Below are positions 38,514 to 47,718 of a stretch of 64,000 nt of DNA, in pieces. The stretch's first letter is position 1; each line of letters starts with the position of its first letter. The position numbers and the translations under genes are program-made. The notes under the pieces are model-generated. The model ran no database searches, was not told where the DNA came from, and was given only the letters and a program-made list of their open reading frames with translations. The DNA comes from Citreimonas salinaria (lineage in GTDB: Bacteria; Pseudomonadota; Alphaproteobacteria; Rhodobacterales; Rhodobacteraceae), in NCBI RefSeq assembly GCF_900107235.1, contig NZ_FNPF01000007.1, positions 110,755 through 174,754 on the forward strand. The letters run 5' to 3'.

Positions 38514-41191
38514 TCACCACCAACGCGCTGGCCGCGATCGCGCTGACCTACGTGATGTTCCTGTTCACGGTGGCCTTCGTCGCCGAACGTGCGGCGCGGC
38601 GAGGGCACGTGGACTGGCTGCGCGCGCCAATCGTCTACACGCTGTCGCTGTCGATCTACTGCACTGCCTGGACGTTCTACGGCGCCGTCGGCTCGGCCGT
38701 GCGGGGCGGGTTCGAGTACCTGACGATCTACCTGGGCCCCAGCCTCGTGATGATCGGCTGGTTCTGGGGGCTGCGCAAGCTGGTGCGCATCGGCCGCGCC
38801 CAGCGGATCACCTCGATCGCGGACCTGATCTCGTCCCGGTACGGCAAGTCGAACCTGCTGGGCGTGGGCGTCACCCTGCTGGCGGTGATCGGCACCACGC
38901 CCTACATCGCGCTGCAACTGCAGTCGGTCACCTTGTCGGTCGATGTCTTCGCGCATCCTGAAAGCGACGGGTCCAACCAGTTGATGACCGCGTTCTGGGT
39001 CGCCGCGGGTCTTTCGCTGTTCACGGTGATCTTCGGCACCCGAAACCTCGACGCGAACGAGCGCCATCACGGCGTGGTCATGGCCATCGCGGTCGAGGCG
39101 GTGGTCAAGCTGTTCGCGCTGCTGGCGGTCGGCGTCTTCGTGGTGTGGGGCCTGATGGGCGGCGTGTCCGAGGCGTTGGCGCGCGTCGATGCCTCGGCGC
39201 TGGGGCAATGGGACGTGCAGGGCGGACGCTGGGTCGGGCTGACGATGCTGTCGGCGGCGGCCTTCCTGTGCCTGCCGCGCATGTTCCAGGTCATGGTCGT
39301 CGAGAACGACAGCGACGCGCAGCTGCGGCTCGCGGCGTGGGCCTTCCCACTCTACATGGGGCTGATGAGCCTGTTCATCGTGCCGATCGCGGTGGCAGGG
39401 CTCGATTTGCTGCCCGCAGGGGCGAATCCCGACCTGTTCGTGCTGACCGTGCCGCTGAGCCAGGGGCAGGAGGGGCTGGCGGTGCTCAGCTTCCTCGGCG
39501 GGTTCAGCTCGGCAACGTCGATGGTGATCGTGGCAGCCATTGCGCTGTCGACGATGGTGTCGAACCACATCGTGATGCCGGTCTGGCTGCACCTGCGCCG
39601 GGACGCGGCCAGCTTCTCGGGCGACGTGCGGCACGTGGTGCTGCTGTCGCGGCGGCTGTCGATCATGGGCGTGTTGCTGCTAGGCTACGTCTATTACGCG
39701 CTGTCGGGGGGCGGTGCGGCGCTGTCGGCGATCGGGCTGGTCAGCTTCACCGGGCTTGCGCAGATCTTGCCGGCGTTGCTGGGAGGCATCTTCTGGCGCG
39801 GCGCGACCCGGTCCGGCGCACTGGCCGGCATCGGCATCGGTTTCGCGATCTGGATGTATGCACTTTTCCTGCCGAGCTTCGGCGAGGGCGTGATCCTGTC
39901 GCGCGCGGTGTTCGAGACCGGGCCGTTCGGCATCGCGGCGCTGCACCCGCACGCACTGTTCGGGCTCGGCGGGCTCGACCCGCTGATGCACGCGGTGCTG
40001 TGGTCGCTGTCGCTCAACACGATCGCGTTCTTCGTGGCCTCGATGGTCAGCTTTCCCAGCCCGATCGAGCGTCTGCAGGGCGCGCAGTTCGTCAACGCCG
40101 ACCTGGCGGCCACCGGTCGGCGCGGCTGGTCCGGGGCGGCGGCGCAGTCCGAGGACCTGATGGTCATGGCGCAGCGCATCCTTGGCGCGCGCGAGGCGCA
40201 GGCGCTGTTTTTGCGCGAGGCGCGCAAGCAGGGCGTGTCGGGCCTGCTGCCCGATCCCACGCCGCAATTCCTCGAGGTGCTGGAACGCGAACTGGCGGGC
40301 TCGGTCGGGGCGGCGACCGCGCATGCGATGGTCGGGCAGATCGTCGGCTCGATGCGGGTGTCGGTCGAGGACCTGATGGCCGTGGCCGACGAGACCGCAC
40401 AGATGATGGAGTACTCCGCCCGGCTCGAGGCGCAGAGTCAGGAACTGACGCGCACCGCCCGCCAGTTGCGCGAGGCGAACGACAAGCTGACGCGCCTGTC
40501 GGTGCAGAAGGATGCCTTCCTGTCGCAGATCAGCCACGAATTGCGCACGCCGATGACGTCGATTCGCGCATTTTCCGAGATCATGCGCGATTCGGATGCG
40601 CTGGACCCGGGGCAGCGCGCCAAGTACGCCTCGATCATCCATGACGAGACGCTGCGCCTGACGCGGCTGCTGGACGACCTGCTGGACCTGTCGGTGCTGG
40701 AGAACGGGCAGGTCAATCTCAACATCCGGCGCGAGCGGCTGTCCGACCTGCTGGACCGGGCGGTCGCGGCGGCGGCGGCGGACGAGATGGGCGCGTGCAT
40801 CCGTATCGATCGGAGCACAATAGCCGAGCAGGTCGTGCTCGAGACGGACGTCGACCGCCTTGGGCAGGTGTTCATCAACCTGATCGCCAATGCGCGTAAA
40901 TATTGCGACGCCAGGGATCCGGCCTTGACGATCACGGTGACCGAGGACGCTGGGGGGCTGGTGATCGATTTCATCGACAACGGTGCCGGCGTCTCGACCG
41001 AGGCGCAGGACGTCATCTTCGAGAAGTTCTCGCGCGTTGGGGACCAGAAGGCCGGCGGCGCCGGGCTGGGGCTGGCGATCTGTCGACAGATCATGGCCCG
41101 CCTCGGGGGCGACATCCGCTATCTGCCGGGGCAGGGCGGGGCTGCGTTCCGGGTGATCGTGCCCGCCGCACTGGAACAGGCAGCCGAGTAG
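38510..41191 (+). CDS. SLC5 (sodium:solute symporter)-histidine kinase, CbrA/CrbS-like
   Basis: Membrane sensor kinase of 893 residues. The N-terminal ~540 residues form an SSS-type domain of about 12-13 helices (YTLSLSIYCTAWTFYGAVGSAVRGGFEYL; ANERHHGVVMAIAVEAVVKLFALL). A linker and coiled coil follow (EYSARLEAQSQELTRTARQLREANDKLTRLSVQKD). Then come HisKA with H676 (QISHELRTPM) and HATPase_c with IANARKY, DNGAGV and GGAGLGLAI. The GTG start overlaps the previous stop (GTGA). CrbS-type kinases control acs in other proteobacteria, so a role in acetate sensing is plausible. Confidence 0.92.
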   Translation: MITTNALAAIALTYVMFLFTVAFVAERAARRGHVDWLRAPIVYTLSLSIYCTAWTFYGAVGSAVRGGFEYLTIYLGPSLVMIGWFWGLRKLVRIGRAQRITSIADLISSRYGKSNLLGVGVTLLAVIGTTPYIALQLQSVTLSVDVFAHPESDGSNQLMTAFWVAAGLSLFTVIFGTRNLDANERHHGVVMAIAVEAVVKLFALLAVGVFVVWGLMGGVSEALARVDASALGQWDVQGGRWVGLTMLSAAAFLCLPRMFQVMVVENDSDAQLRLAAWAFPLYMGLMSLFIVPIAVAGLDLLPAGANPDLFVLTVPLSQGQEGLAVLSFLGGFSSATSMVIVAAIALSTMVSNHIVMPVWLHLRRDAASFSGDVRHVVLLSRRLSIMGVLLLGYVYYALSGGGAALSAIGLVSFTGLAQILPALLGGIFWRGATRSGALAGIGIGFAIWMYALFLPSFGEGVILSRAVFETGPFGIAALHPHALFGLGGLDPLMHAVLWSLSLNTIAFFVASMVSFPSPIERLQGAQFVNADLAATGRRGWSGAAAQSEDLMVMAQRILGAREAQALFLREARKQGVSGLLPDPTPQFLEVLERELAGSVGAATAHAMVGQIVGSMRVSVEDLMAVADETAQMMEYSARLEAQSQELTRTARQLREANDKLTRLSVQKDAFLSQISHELRTPMTSIRAFSEIMRDSDALDPGQRAKYASIIHDETLRLTRLLDDLLDLSVLENGQVNLNIRRERLSDLLDRAVAAAAADEMGACIRIDRSTIAEQVVLETDVDRLGQVFINLIANARKYCDARDPALTITVTEDAGGLVIDFIDNGAGVSTEAQDVIFEKFSRVGDQKAGGAGLGLAICRQIMARLGGDIRYLPGQGGAAFRVIVPAALEQAAE

Positions 41192-41290
41192 CTCGGGATA
41201 TCTCGGATCGTTAAAGCCCTTGGTAACCAAATACCCGCATAACGGCAGTCGATGGCGGAGAATCCGTGACGGGAACTGGCGAATTCATGC

Positions 41291-42487
41291 ATGGCTGACG
41301 GCGGCGGACAGGGTGTACTGGGCCAGAAGGCGCGCGCGGCACAGCGCGCCCACGAGGCACGCGGCATGTCGACGGCCAAGGCGCTGCGCCGTGCGCTCGC
41401 CCGCACGGCCGAAGATGCCTGGTCGCTGGTGCTGGTGTGCAGCGGCGTGCAACTCGACCTGCTCGACCAGGACGGCGTCGTCGCGGCGTTGCGGCCCGAC
41501 ACGTTGCTGATCGTTCTGGACGGTCCCGGCGGCGCGATCGGGCTGGCGCAGGTCGACCGCGAGATCCTGACCGGCGTGACCGAGATCCAGACCATCCAGC
41601 AGGTCACCAAGATGCCGGTCGACACCCGCCCGTTGACCCACACCGACGCGGCGATGATGGCGCCGCTGCTGGACGGCGCGCTGGCGGAATTTGTCGAAAA
41701 TCTGGCCGAGAACCCGCTGCGCCCGCAGTTCGAGGGCTACCGCTTCGGTGCCATGCTCGAGGATCCGCGCAGCGCGTCGCTGCTGCTGGACGCGGCCGAG
41801 TACCGCACCTTCCACGCAGAAGTCGACCTGGCGCTGGGCAGGCGAACCGGCACCGTTTCGCTGTTCCTGCCCGACCGCGTGCTGGCCGCGCCGGAGGACG
41901 GCAAGCCGGCCCCCGGCGCCGAACCGCACCGCGAGGCGATGCTGAACGTGCCCGCGCGGCTCGATTGCATCCTTTCGCGGGTACGGATGCCCCTTGTGAA
42001 GGCCGAGGCGCTCAAGGCCGGCGATCTGATAACGCTTCCGGCAGCTGCGCTGGACGGGGTCGAGATCGTCGCCGCGAACGGCGCGGTCGTGGCGGGCGGA
42101 CGCCTTGGCCAGATGAACGGCGCGCGCGCCGTACGCATCAACTGGCCGAAATCGACGGGAACCGGTGCGATGGCCGCCGCAGGCGCCGACGCGATGACGT
42201 CACAGGGCGGCTTCGACGAAGCTGACGCGGCCTTGGCGATCGGTGCGGAGACCGAAGCGGAATTCAGCGCTGACGATGCTGGTTCGGTCGATTTCCCGGG
42301 CGGCTTCACGGAAGAGGTCGACGACGACCTGCTGCCGGACCTGCCGCCGCTCGATTTCGAGGACGGGGACGACTTCGGTGGCGACTTTGGAGGAGACTTC
42401 GACGCGGCGGCGCTGGAGGATGACGGCGCGGTGGATGCCGACGAGGATTTCGCGGCCGCGACGATGGATTTCGACTTCGAGACCTGA
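41291..42487 (+). CDS. FliM/FliN-family flagellar motor switch-like protein with acidic tail
   Basis: 398 residues. The centre shows a SpoA (FliM/FliN C-terminal) domain: VPARLDCILSRVRMPLVKAEALKAGDLITLPAAALDGVEIVAANGAVVAGGRLGQMNGARAVRI. The N-terminal part (VSTxI-like, TVSLFLPD) resembles the FliM middle domain in outline only. The last ~80 residues are extremely Asp/Glu/Gly-rich (DDDLLPDLPPLDFEDGDDFGGDFGGDFD). No other flagellar gene is near. It may be a divergent FliM or a motor accessory; the exact role is open. Confidence 0.78.
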   Translation: MADGGGQGVLGQKARAAQRAHEARGMSTAKALRRALARTAEDAWSLVLVCSGVQLDLLDQDGVVAALRPDTLLIVLDGPGGAIGLAQVDREILTGVTEIQTIQQVTKMPVDTRPLTHTDAAMMAPLLDGALAEFVENLAENPLRPQFEGYRFGAMLEDPRSASLLLDAAEYRTFHAEVDLALGRRTGTVSLFLPDRVLAAPEDGKPAPGAEPHREAMLNVPARLDCILSRVRMPLVKAEALKAGDLITLPAAALDGVEIVAANGAVVAGGRLGQMNGARAVRINWPKSTGTGAMAAAGADAMTSQGGFDEADAALAIGAETEAEFSADDAGSVDFPGGFTEEVDDDLLPDLPPLDFEDGDDFGGDFGGDFDAAALEDDGAVDADEDFAAATMDFDFET

Positions 42488-42494
42488 GCGCGGT

Positions 42495-42923
42495 TCAGCC
42501 GCGCGCGGAAGCCGCCGCGATCGTCGGACGCAGCGGCGACAGGTCGTAGCCCGCTTGCGCGCCAGCGGCGACGATATCGTCCGCGCTCATCTTGCCGGCC
42601 GCACCCAGCGCCCAGATGAAGGTCGATCGTGTGCCGGACGCGCAATATGCCAGCACCGGCCCCTCGGATTCCTCGATGATCTGTGCCTGGCGCGCCGCGT
42701 TCTCGGGCGTCAGGGTCTGGTGCGTGATCGGCAGCACCTCGAACCGCAAGCCGGCCGCGCGCATGGCGGCGCCGATCGCGTCTGCCTGAAGGGCGGGCGG
42801 AACCTCGGCGTCGGGGCGGTTGCAAATGACCGTGGCGAAGCCCGCGTCGCGCAGTGCGGCGGCGTCTTCTGGCTCGATCTGCGGCGAGACCGCGTAGCGG
42901 TCGGTGATCTGTCGTGCGTCCAT
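42495..42923 (-). CDS. TIGR01244/DUF442-family phosphatase or sulfurtransferase-like protein
   Basis: A 142-residue protein of the tyrosine-phosphatase/rhodanese-like group found beside sulfur and beta-lactamase-like hydrolases. The active-site loop is YCASGTRS with C94, followed by the arginine as in CX5R enzymes. The N-terminal block VSPQIEPEDAAALRDAGFATVICNRPDAE is typical. Whether it handles phosphate or sulfane sulfur is not established for this family. Confidence 0.87.
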   Translation of the reverse strand: MDARQITDRYAVSPQIEPEDAAALRDAGFATVICNRPDAEVPPALQADAIGAAMRAAGLRFEVLPITHQTLTPENAARQAQIIEESEGPVLAYCASGTRSTFIWALGAAGKMSADDIVAAGAQAGYDLSPLRPTIAAASARG

Positions 42924-43004
42924 GCTTCACGTCCTATTGCGGCGCGCACGTCTTGTCCAGTCGCCCGCGCGGCAGGGACGGCACCTCGTGACCGCCGCGC
43001 CGCT

Positions 43005-43220
43005 TCAGGCCAGGAAGATACCCATGATCACCATCATTAGGCCCAGCACCGACGCCAGAAGACAAGCCATGTTGACCGGCACCATCCGGCGCACGGTCTC
43101 GCGCAGCGCCTTGTCATCGACCGCCTTGCGGCGCGCGCGCAGGACCACCGCGATGCACCAGATCAGCCCCGCCAGCCCGGCCGCCGACAGCACTGCGCCG
43201 CTCCAGATCAGCCACTCCAT
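43005..43220 (-). CDS. 71-residue two-TM membrane protein
   Basis: A small inner-membrane protein, MEWLIWSGAVLSAAGLAGLIWCIAVVLRARRKAVDDKALRETVRRMVPVNMACLLASVLGLMMVIMGIFLA. Two helices flank a basic cytoplasmic loop. Not recognised as a named family. The helix-loop-helix pattern and isolated position opposite gapR support it as real; function unknown. Confidence 0.7.
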   Translation of the reverse strand: MEWLIWSGAVLSAAGLAGLIWCIAVVLRARRKAVDDKALRETVRRMVPVNMACLLASVLGLMMVIMGIFLA

Positions 43221-43342
43221 AGCGTATCTCCCCGATGCCCTCGCCGTGCGGTGCGGTAGACGCTGCGGCGCGGCCCCGCAACCCCTTGATGGGCGCAGCC
43301 GGCGCGGGTAACCGGTAGGCTCTGATCGGCAGGAGAGACACG

Positions 43343-43600
43343 ATGCAGGATGGTGACGGCGACAGCTACGGCGTCGCGGCGGGCGAGCTCAAGCAGTTCA
43401 TCGAGCGCTTCGAGCGGCTGGAGGTGGAAAAGAAGGAAATCGCCGACCAGCAGAAGGAGGTTATGGCCGAGGCCAAGGGCCGTGGCTACGACACCAAGGT
43501 CATGCGCAAGGTCATCGCCCTGCGCAAGCGCGAGCCCGACGACATCGCCGAGGAAGAGGCGGTGCTGGAGATGTACAAGTCCGCGCTGGGCATGGCCTGA
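43343..43600 (+). CDS. gapR: GapR-family (DUF2312) DNA-binding protein
   Basis: An 85-residue nucleoid-associated protein. In Caulobacter GapR binds overtwisted AT-rich DNA ahead of polymerases and stimulates gyrase and topo IV. Hallmarks are the coiled N-terminus AAGELKQFIERFERLEVEKKEIADQQKEVMAEAKGRGYDTKVMRKVIALRKREPDDIAEEEAVLEMY. AGGAGAGACACG precedes the ATG. Monocistronic by appearance. Confidence 0.95.
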   Translation: MQDGDGDSYGVAAGELKQFIERFERLEVEKKEIADQQKEVMAEAKGRGYDTKVMRKVIALRKREPDDIAEEEAVLEMYKSALGMA

Positions 43601-43625
43601 GCGTCCGGTCCCGCGACGGCGCGCG

Positions 43626-44507
43626 TCACGGGACCAGCACGCGCACGCCCGGGATCTCCGCGATCCGGTCCAGATCGGCATCGTAGGCCGCGCTCAGCGC
43701 CTCAAGTCCGGTCGCGTCCCAACCCGGCAGGTCGAGCTCTTCCTCGAGCGCGTCCTCGATCGCGTACTTGTCCAGGAACGCCGCCATCAGCCGGCGTTTC
43801 TGATCCTCGCTCACGCCGGGATTGTCCTTCAGGAAGGCGCGGAAGCGGCGCATTCCCTCGTCTCGGACGATCTCGCCGAACAGGTCGAAGGCACCCGTGA
43901 TCTTGCGGTCGGGCGGAAGGCCCGCGACCTCGCGCAGGATCTGGCCCCACAGAAGCGGCGTGTCCTCGTTGCACCAGACGGTGATCGGCATGCCGGGGAC
44001 GGCGGCACGGATGCGCACGATCAGGTCGGACCAGCGCAGTGCCGTCGGATCGGCACCGTGCAGCACCTCGTCCAGATGCTCGTGCGGGGTGGCGGCCAGA
44101 AGCGCGGGAAGGAAGCTGCCCATGTCGCGCAGCCCAAGCACGAGCTCGACCTGGTCCTCGGCGAACAGGTCCCGCAGCATCGCCAGCCGGCTTTCCGCCT
44201 TGCGGTAAAGCCGCCCGCCGGCAAGCGCGATGCGTCGCACCGAGAACAGGTCCGGGTGGCACAGCACGACGCGGTCGGTGGACTCGGCGGGCATGTCCAG
44301 GATCTCGTCTAGCACCACGTCACGTGCGGCGGGGGCGGGCGTGCCGGTATCGAGCGCGTTGACGATCTCGGACAGCAGCGTTCGATAGCGCGAGGGGCCG
44401 GGCACGGCGGTGCCCTCGGCGCGCAGCATGTCCGCGTTTCGAAGCAGGCCTTTCAGCAGCCTGTCATCGTCCGTGCAATGCACGCCGCAGTGAAGGATCA
44501 CCTGCAT
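43626..44507 (-). CDS. Hypothetical protein, possibly sulfotransferase-like
   Basis: Not firmly recognised. From ATG 44507 it has 293 residues, MQVILHCGVHCTDDDRLLKGLLRNADMLRAEGTAVPGPSRYRTLL. This opening mimics the hIGxxKTGTTxLQ..L..N...L...Gv..P layout of small bacterial sulfotransferases, but the GTT loop is replaced by TDDD. Later blocks are VVLCHPDLFSVRR, LVLGLRDMGSFLPALL and PITVWCNEDTPLLWGQIL. The fold comparison is tentative. An in-frame ATG at 44546 would add 13 residues. Confidence 0.65.
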   Translation of the reverse strand: MQVILHCGVHCTDDDRLLKGLLRNADMLRAEGTAVPGPSRYRTLLSEIVNALDTGTPAPAARDVVLDEILDMPAESTDRVVLCHPDLFSVRRIALAGGRLYRKAESRLAMLRDLFAEDQVELVLGLRDMGSFLPALLAATPHEHLDEVLHGADPTALRWSDLIVRIRAAVPGMPITVWCNEDTPLLWGQILREVAGLPPDRKITGAFDLFGEIVRDEGMRRFRAFLKDNPGVSEDQKRRLMAAFLDKYAIEDALEEELDLPGWDATGLEALSAAYDADLDRIAEIPGVRVLVP

Positions 44508-44641
44508 CGTCTTGGCCGCCCCGGTGGTACGCAGCGAAGGTGCCATCGATTGACGGCAAATTCTTGTCGATTCCGCACGGTTTTTAAGGCACGCATTGGC
44601 CCTTGCGCACGCCCGTCCTCTTGTCCTATGCCTGCCCGCGT

Positions 44642-44717
44642 GCCGGTATAGCTCAGCTGGTAGAGCACGTGATTTGTAATCTCGGGGTCGGGGGTTCAAG
44701 TCCCTCTGCCGGCACCA
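44642..44717 (+). tRNA. tRNA-Thr (anticodon TGT)
   Basis: A 76-nt cloverleaf with encoded CCA. The acceptor GCCGGTA pairs with TGCCGGC (one G-T pair). The D-arm is GCTC...GAGC, the anticodon loop TTTGTAA gives TGT, and the T-arm is GGGGG-TTCAAGT-CCCTC. The anticodon stem CGTGA/TCTCG has one T-T mismatch. Confidence 0.95.
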
Positions 44718-44738
44718 TTTTCTCTTCTTCGTCCGCGA

Positions 44739-45704
44739 TCATTCCGCCCGGTGGCAAGCCACGCGTGTGTCGCCGATCGGGCGCATCAGCGGGCGTTCCG
44801 TCCGGCAGCGGTCGATGGCGATCGGGCAGCGCGGGTGGAAGGCGCAGCCCGGCGGCGGGTTGATCGCGTCGGGGATCTCGCCCTTGGGCGGCTCGACCTC
44901 GCGGCCGAAGGCGTCCATGCGCGGGGCGGCGTCGAACAGCATCTGCGTGTAGGGATGCTTGGGCGCCGAGAACAGCCGGTCGCGCGGCGCTTCCTCGACC
45001 AGGCGCCCCAAGTACAGCACGCCGATCTTGTCGGCCATGTGCTGCACCACGGTCAGGTCGTGGCTGATGAACAGGTAGGTCAGGCCCAGCTCTTCGCGCA
45101 GGTCGGTCATCAGGTTCAGGACCTGGCTCTGGACCGACACGTCCAGCGCCGAGGTCGGCTCGTCGCAGACGATGATCTTCGGGTTCGACGCCAGCGCCCG
45201 TGCGATGCAGATGCGCTGGCGTTGGCCGCCCGAGAACTCGTGCGGGTACTTCGACGCGTCCGCGGCCGACAAGCCCACCTGTTCCAGCAGCTTCTCGGCC
45301 AGCCCCTTGGTGTCGCCGCCCTTGGCCGCGACCGGCTCGGCGATGATGTTGCGGACCCGCCAGCGCGGGTTGAGCGATGCGTAGGGGTCCTGGAAGATCA
45401 TCTGGATCTCGGCGCGCACGGCCTCGACCTTGGCGTTGTCCTTCTCGGTGGCGAGATCCACGCCGTCGACCTCGACCTTGCCTTTGGACGGCGGCACGAG
45501 GCCGACCATGATCTTGCCGATGGTCGACTTGCCCGAGCCGGACTCGCCCACCAGGGCGTAGACCGAGTTCTCCTCGATCTCGAAGCTTACATCGGACACG
45601 GCAGTCAACAGCGCGCGCGGCTTGCGCTCGATCACGCGGTTCAACCAGGGCTTCGAGACGTCGAAGACGCGGGTCAGCCCCTCGACCTTGATGAGTGCGC
45701 TCAT
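44739..45704 (-). CDS. dppF: Dipeptide/oligopeptide ABC transporter ATPase (DppF/OppF type)
   Basis: ATPase of a peptide importer, 321 residues. Walker A GESGSGKST, Q-loop MIFQDPYASLNPRW, signature FSGGQRQR, Walker B IIVCDEP, and the oligo_HPY extension GCAFHPRCPIAIDRC, whose cysteines typically bind an Fe-S cluster in this family. The start overlaps the dppD stop by 4 bases. Last gene of the dpp unit. Confidence 0.93.
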   Translation of the reverse strand: MSALIKVEGLTRVFDVSKPWLNRVIERKPRALLTAVSDVSFEIEENSVYALVGESGSGKSTIGKIMVGLVPPSKGKVEVDGVDLATEKDNAKVEAVRAEIQMIFQDPYASLNPRWRVRNIIAEPVAAKGGDTKGLAEKLLEQVGLSAADASKYPHEFSGGQRQRICIARALASNPKIIVCDEPTSALDVSVQSQVLNLMTDLREELGLTYLFISHDLTVVQHMADKIGVLYLGRLVEEAPRDRLFSAPKHPYTQMLFDAAPRMDAFGREVEPPKGEIPDAINPPPGCAFHPRCPIAIDRCRTERPLMRPIGDTRVACHRAE

Positions 45705-46687
45705 GTGGCGGCCTTTTCTTCGGTGTTCAGCGGAAACCAGCAGGCGGCGCGGCCCCGGTAGGCGTCCAGCGTCGGGCCGGGGTCGCGGCGGCAGACATCC
45801 TGCGCGCGGTCGCAGCGCGGGTGGAAGGCGCAGCCCTGCGGCAGGTTGCCCAGTCGCGGCATCGCGCCGGGGATCTGCACCAGCCGCTTGCGCCCTTGGC
45901 TGGCCAAGGGGGTCGAGGCCATGAGACCCGCGGTATAGGGATGGTGCGCGCGGGTCAGCACCTCGCGTACGGGGCCCAGTTCGGCGAGCCGGCCGGCATA
46001 CATCACCGCGACGCGGTCGGCGGCCTCGGCGATCACGCCCATGTCGTGGGTGACCAGCATCACCGCGACGCCGCGCTCGCGGCACAGGCGTTTCAGCAGC
46101 GCGATGATCTGCGCCTGAACGCTGACGTCCAGCGCGGTCGTCGGCTCGTCCGCGATGACCAGTTCGGGTTCGGCGCACAGGGCCAGCGCGATGACCACGC
46201 GCTGCCGCATGCCGCCCGAGAATTCGTGCGGGTACGAGCCGATGCGCGCCTCGGCGGCAGGAATACCCACTTCTTCCAGCTGGGCGACGGCGCGGCGACG
46301 TGCTTCGGCCTGCGACACGTTCATGTGCTCGAGTATCGTTTCCTCGAGCTGTTCGCCCACCGTCAGCAGCGGGTTGAGCGAGGTCAGCGGGTCCTGGAAG
46401 ATCATCGCCATGCGCTTTCCCCGCAGGCGGCGCAGCTTCTCGCCTTTCAGCGCATGCACCGGTTCGCCCGACAGCAGGATCTGCCCGACGGTAATGCGCG
46501 CGGGCGGGTCCAGCAGGCCGATCACGGCGTTGCCGGTCATCGACTTGCCGGCGCCGGATTCGCCGACCACGCCCAGGATCTCGCCGGCGTGGATGTCGTA
46601 GCTGACATGATCCACCGGGCGAAGGATGCCGTGACGGGTGGGGATTTCCACGACCAGGTCGCGGACGGACAGGACGGGGGTGCTCAT
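45701..46687 (-). CDS. dppD: Dipeptide/oligopeptide ABC transporter ATPase (DppD/OppD type)
   Basis: First ATPase of the importer, 328 residues. Walker A GESGAGKSM, Q-loop MIFQDPLTSLNPL, signature FSGGMRQR, Walker B LVIADEPTTALDV, and a C-terminal GCAFHPRCDRAQDVCR cysteine motif. It starts 52 bases after dppC. Confidence 0.93.
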   Translation of the reverse strand: MSTPVLSVRDLVVEIPTRHGILRPVDHVSYDIHAGEILGVVGESGAGKSMTGNAVIGLLDPPARITVGQILLSGEPVHALKGEKLRRLRGKRMAMIFQDPLTSLNPLLTVGEQLEETILEHMNVSQAEARRRAVAQLEEVGIPAAEARIGSYPHEFSGGMRQRVVIALALCAEPELVIADEPTTALDVSVQAQIIALLKRLCRERGVAVMLVTHDMGVIAEAADRVAVMYAGRLAELGPVREVLTRAHHPYTAGLMASTPLASQGRKRLVQIPGAMPRLGNLPQGCAFHPRCDRAQDVCRRDPGPTLDAYRGRAACWFPLNTEEKAAT

Positions 46688-46739
46688 GGCTGGACGCCTC
46701 GCAATTCGACGGATGCGCGCGGTTCGATGGCTACAGGCA

Positions 46740-47717
46740 TCAGCGCAGTTTCGGGTTCAGGGCGTCGCGCAGCCAGTCGCCGAGCAGGTTGATCGACAAT
46801 GCCAGCGCAAGCAGCGTGAGCGCCGGGAAGAACAGGATCCACCATTCGCCCGAGAACATGAATTCCTGCCCGATGCGGATCAGCGTGCCGAGCGACGGCT
46901 TGGTCGGCGGTGCGCCCACGCCGAGGAAGGACAGCGTCGCCTCGGCGATGATGGCCAGCGCCAGGGAAATGGTCGCGATCACCAGCACCGGGTTCAGCAC
47001 ATTGGGCAGGATGTGGCGCAGCATGATGGCGAAGGGCGTGCGCCCGATCAGCCGCGCCGCCTGCACATATTCGCGGTTCTTCTCGACCAGCGTGGCGCCG
47101 CGCACGACGCGGGCGAACTGCACCCAGTCGGACAGGCCGATGGCAAGGATCAGCACCCAGATCGCCATCTGGTCGCGGTATTCGGGCGGGGTGACTCCCT
47201 TCGCGATGCCGAAGATCAGCATGGCCACGAGGATCGCTGGGAAGGTCAGCTGCACGTCGGCCACGCGCATGATGATCGTCTCGGCCCAGCCGCCGACATA
47301 GCCGGCCAGCAAGCCCAGCGTCACGCCGATGACCAGCCCCAGGAACACCGCTGCGAAGCCCACGAACAGCGAGATCCGCATCCCGTAGAGAATGGTCGAG
47401 AAGACGTCGCGGCCCTGGTCGTCGGTTCCCAGGAGGAAGAAGTCGCCGGTGAAGGCATTGGCCTGCATGGGCGGGGTGAAGCCGTTCATCAGGTTCAGCG
47501 TGGCCGGGTTGAACGGGTCGTGCGGCGCGATCCAGGGCGCCAGCAGCGCAGCCAGAACCAGCAGGATGACGACGGCGAAACTGATCATCGCCACCGGTGC
47601 GCGGCGGAAGGCATAGCCGAAATCGCTGTCCCACATGCGCCGCGCGCGCGAGGGGCCCGCCACGCGCGCGCTGTCGGCGATGGTCGTGGCGTCGGACTGG
47701 CGGTCGGAGAGGGGCAT
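46740..47717 (-). CDS. dppC: Dipeptide/oligopeptide ABC transporter permease DppC
   Basis: Inner-membrane permease of 325 residues. An N-terminal cytoplasmic segment and one helix are followed by the periplasmic loop HDPFNPATLNLMNGFTPPMQANAFTGDFFLLGTDDQGRDVFSTILYGMRISL. The BPD_transp_1 domain has an EAA loop (VRGATLVEKNREYVQAARLIGRTPFAIMLRHILPN). One base separates it from the dppB stop. Confidence 0.94.
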   Translation of the reverse strand: MPLSDRQSDATTIADSARVAGPSRARRMWDSDFGYAFRRAPVAMISFAVVILLVLAALLAPWIAPHDPFNPATLNLMNGFTPPMQANAFTGDFFLLGTDDQGRDVFSTILYGMRISLFVGFAAVFLGLVIGVTLGLLAGYVGGWAETIIMRVADVQLTFPAILVAMLIFGIAKGVTPPEYRDQMAIWVLILAIGLSDWVQFARVVRGATLVEKNREYVQAARLIGRTPFAIMLRHILPNVLNPVLVIATISLALAIIAEATLSFLGVGAPPTKPSLGTLIRIGQEFMFSGEWWILFFPALTLLALALSINLLGDWLRDALNPKLR

Positions 47718-47718
47718 G

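Noticed and set aside
37528..38523. Long minus-strand frame opposite the response regulator
   Set aside because: Arg/Ala/Pro-rich antisense shadow of the regulator and receiver genes.
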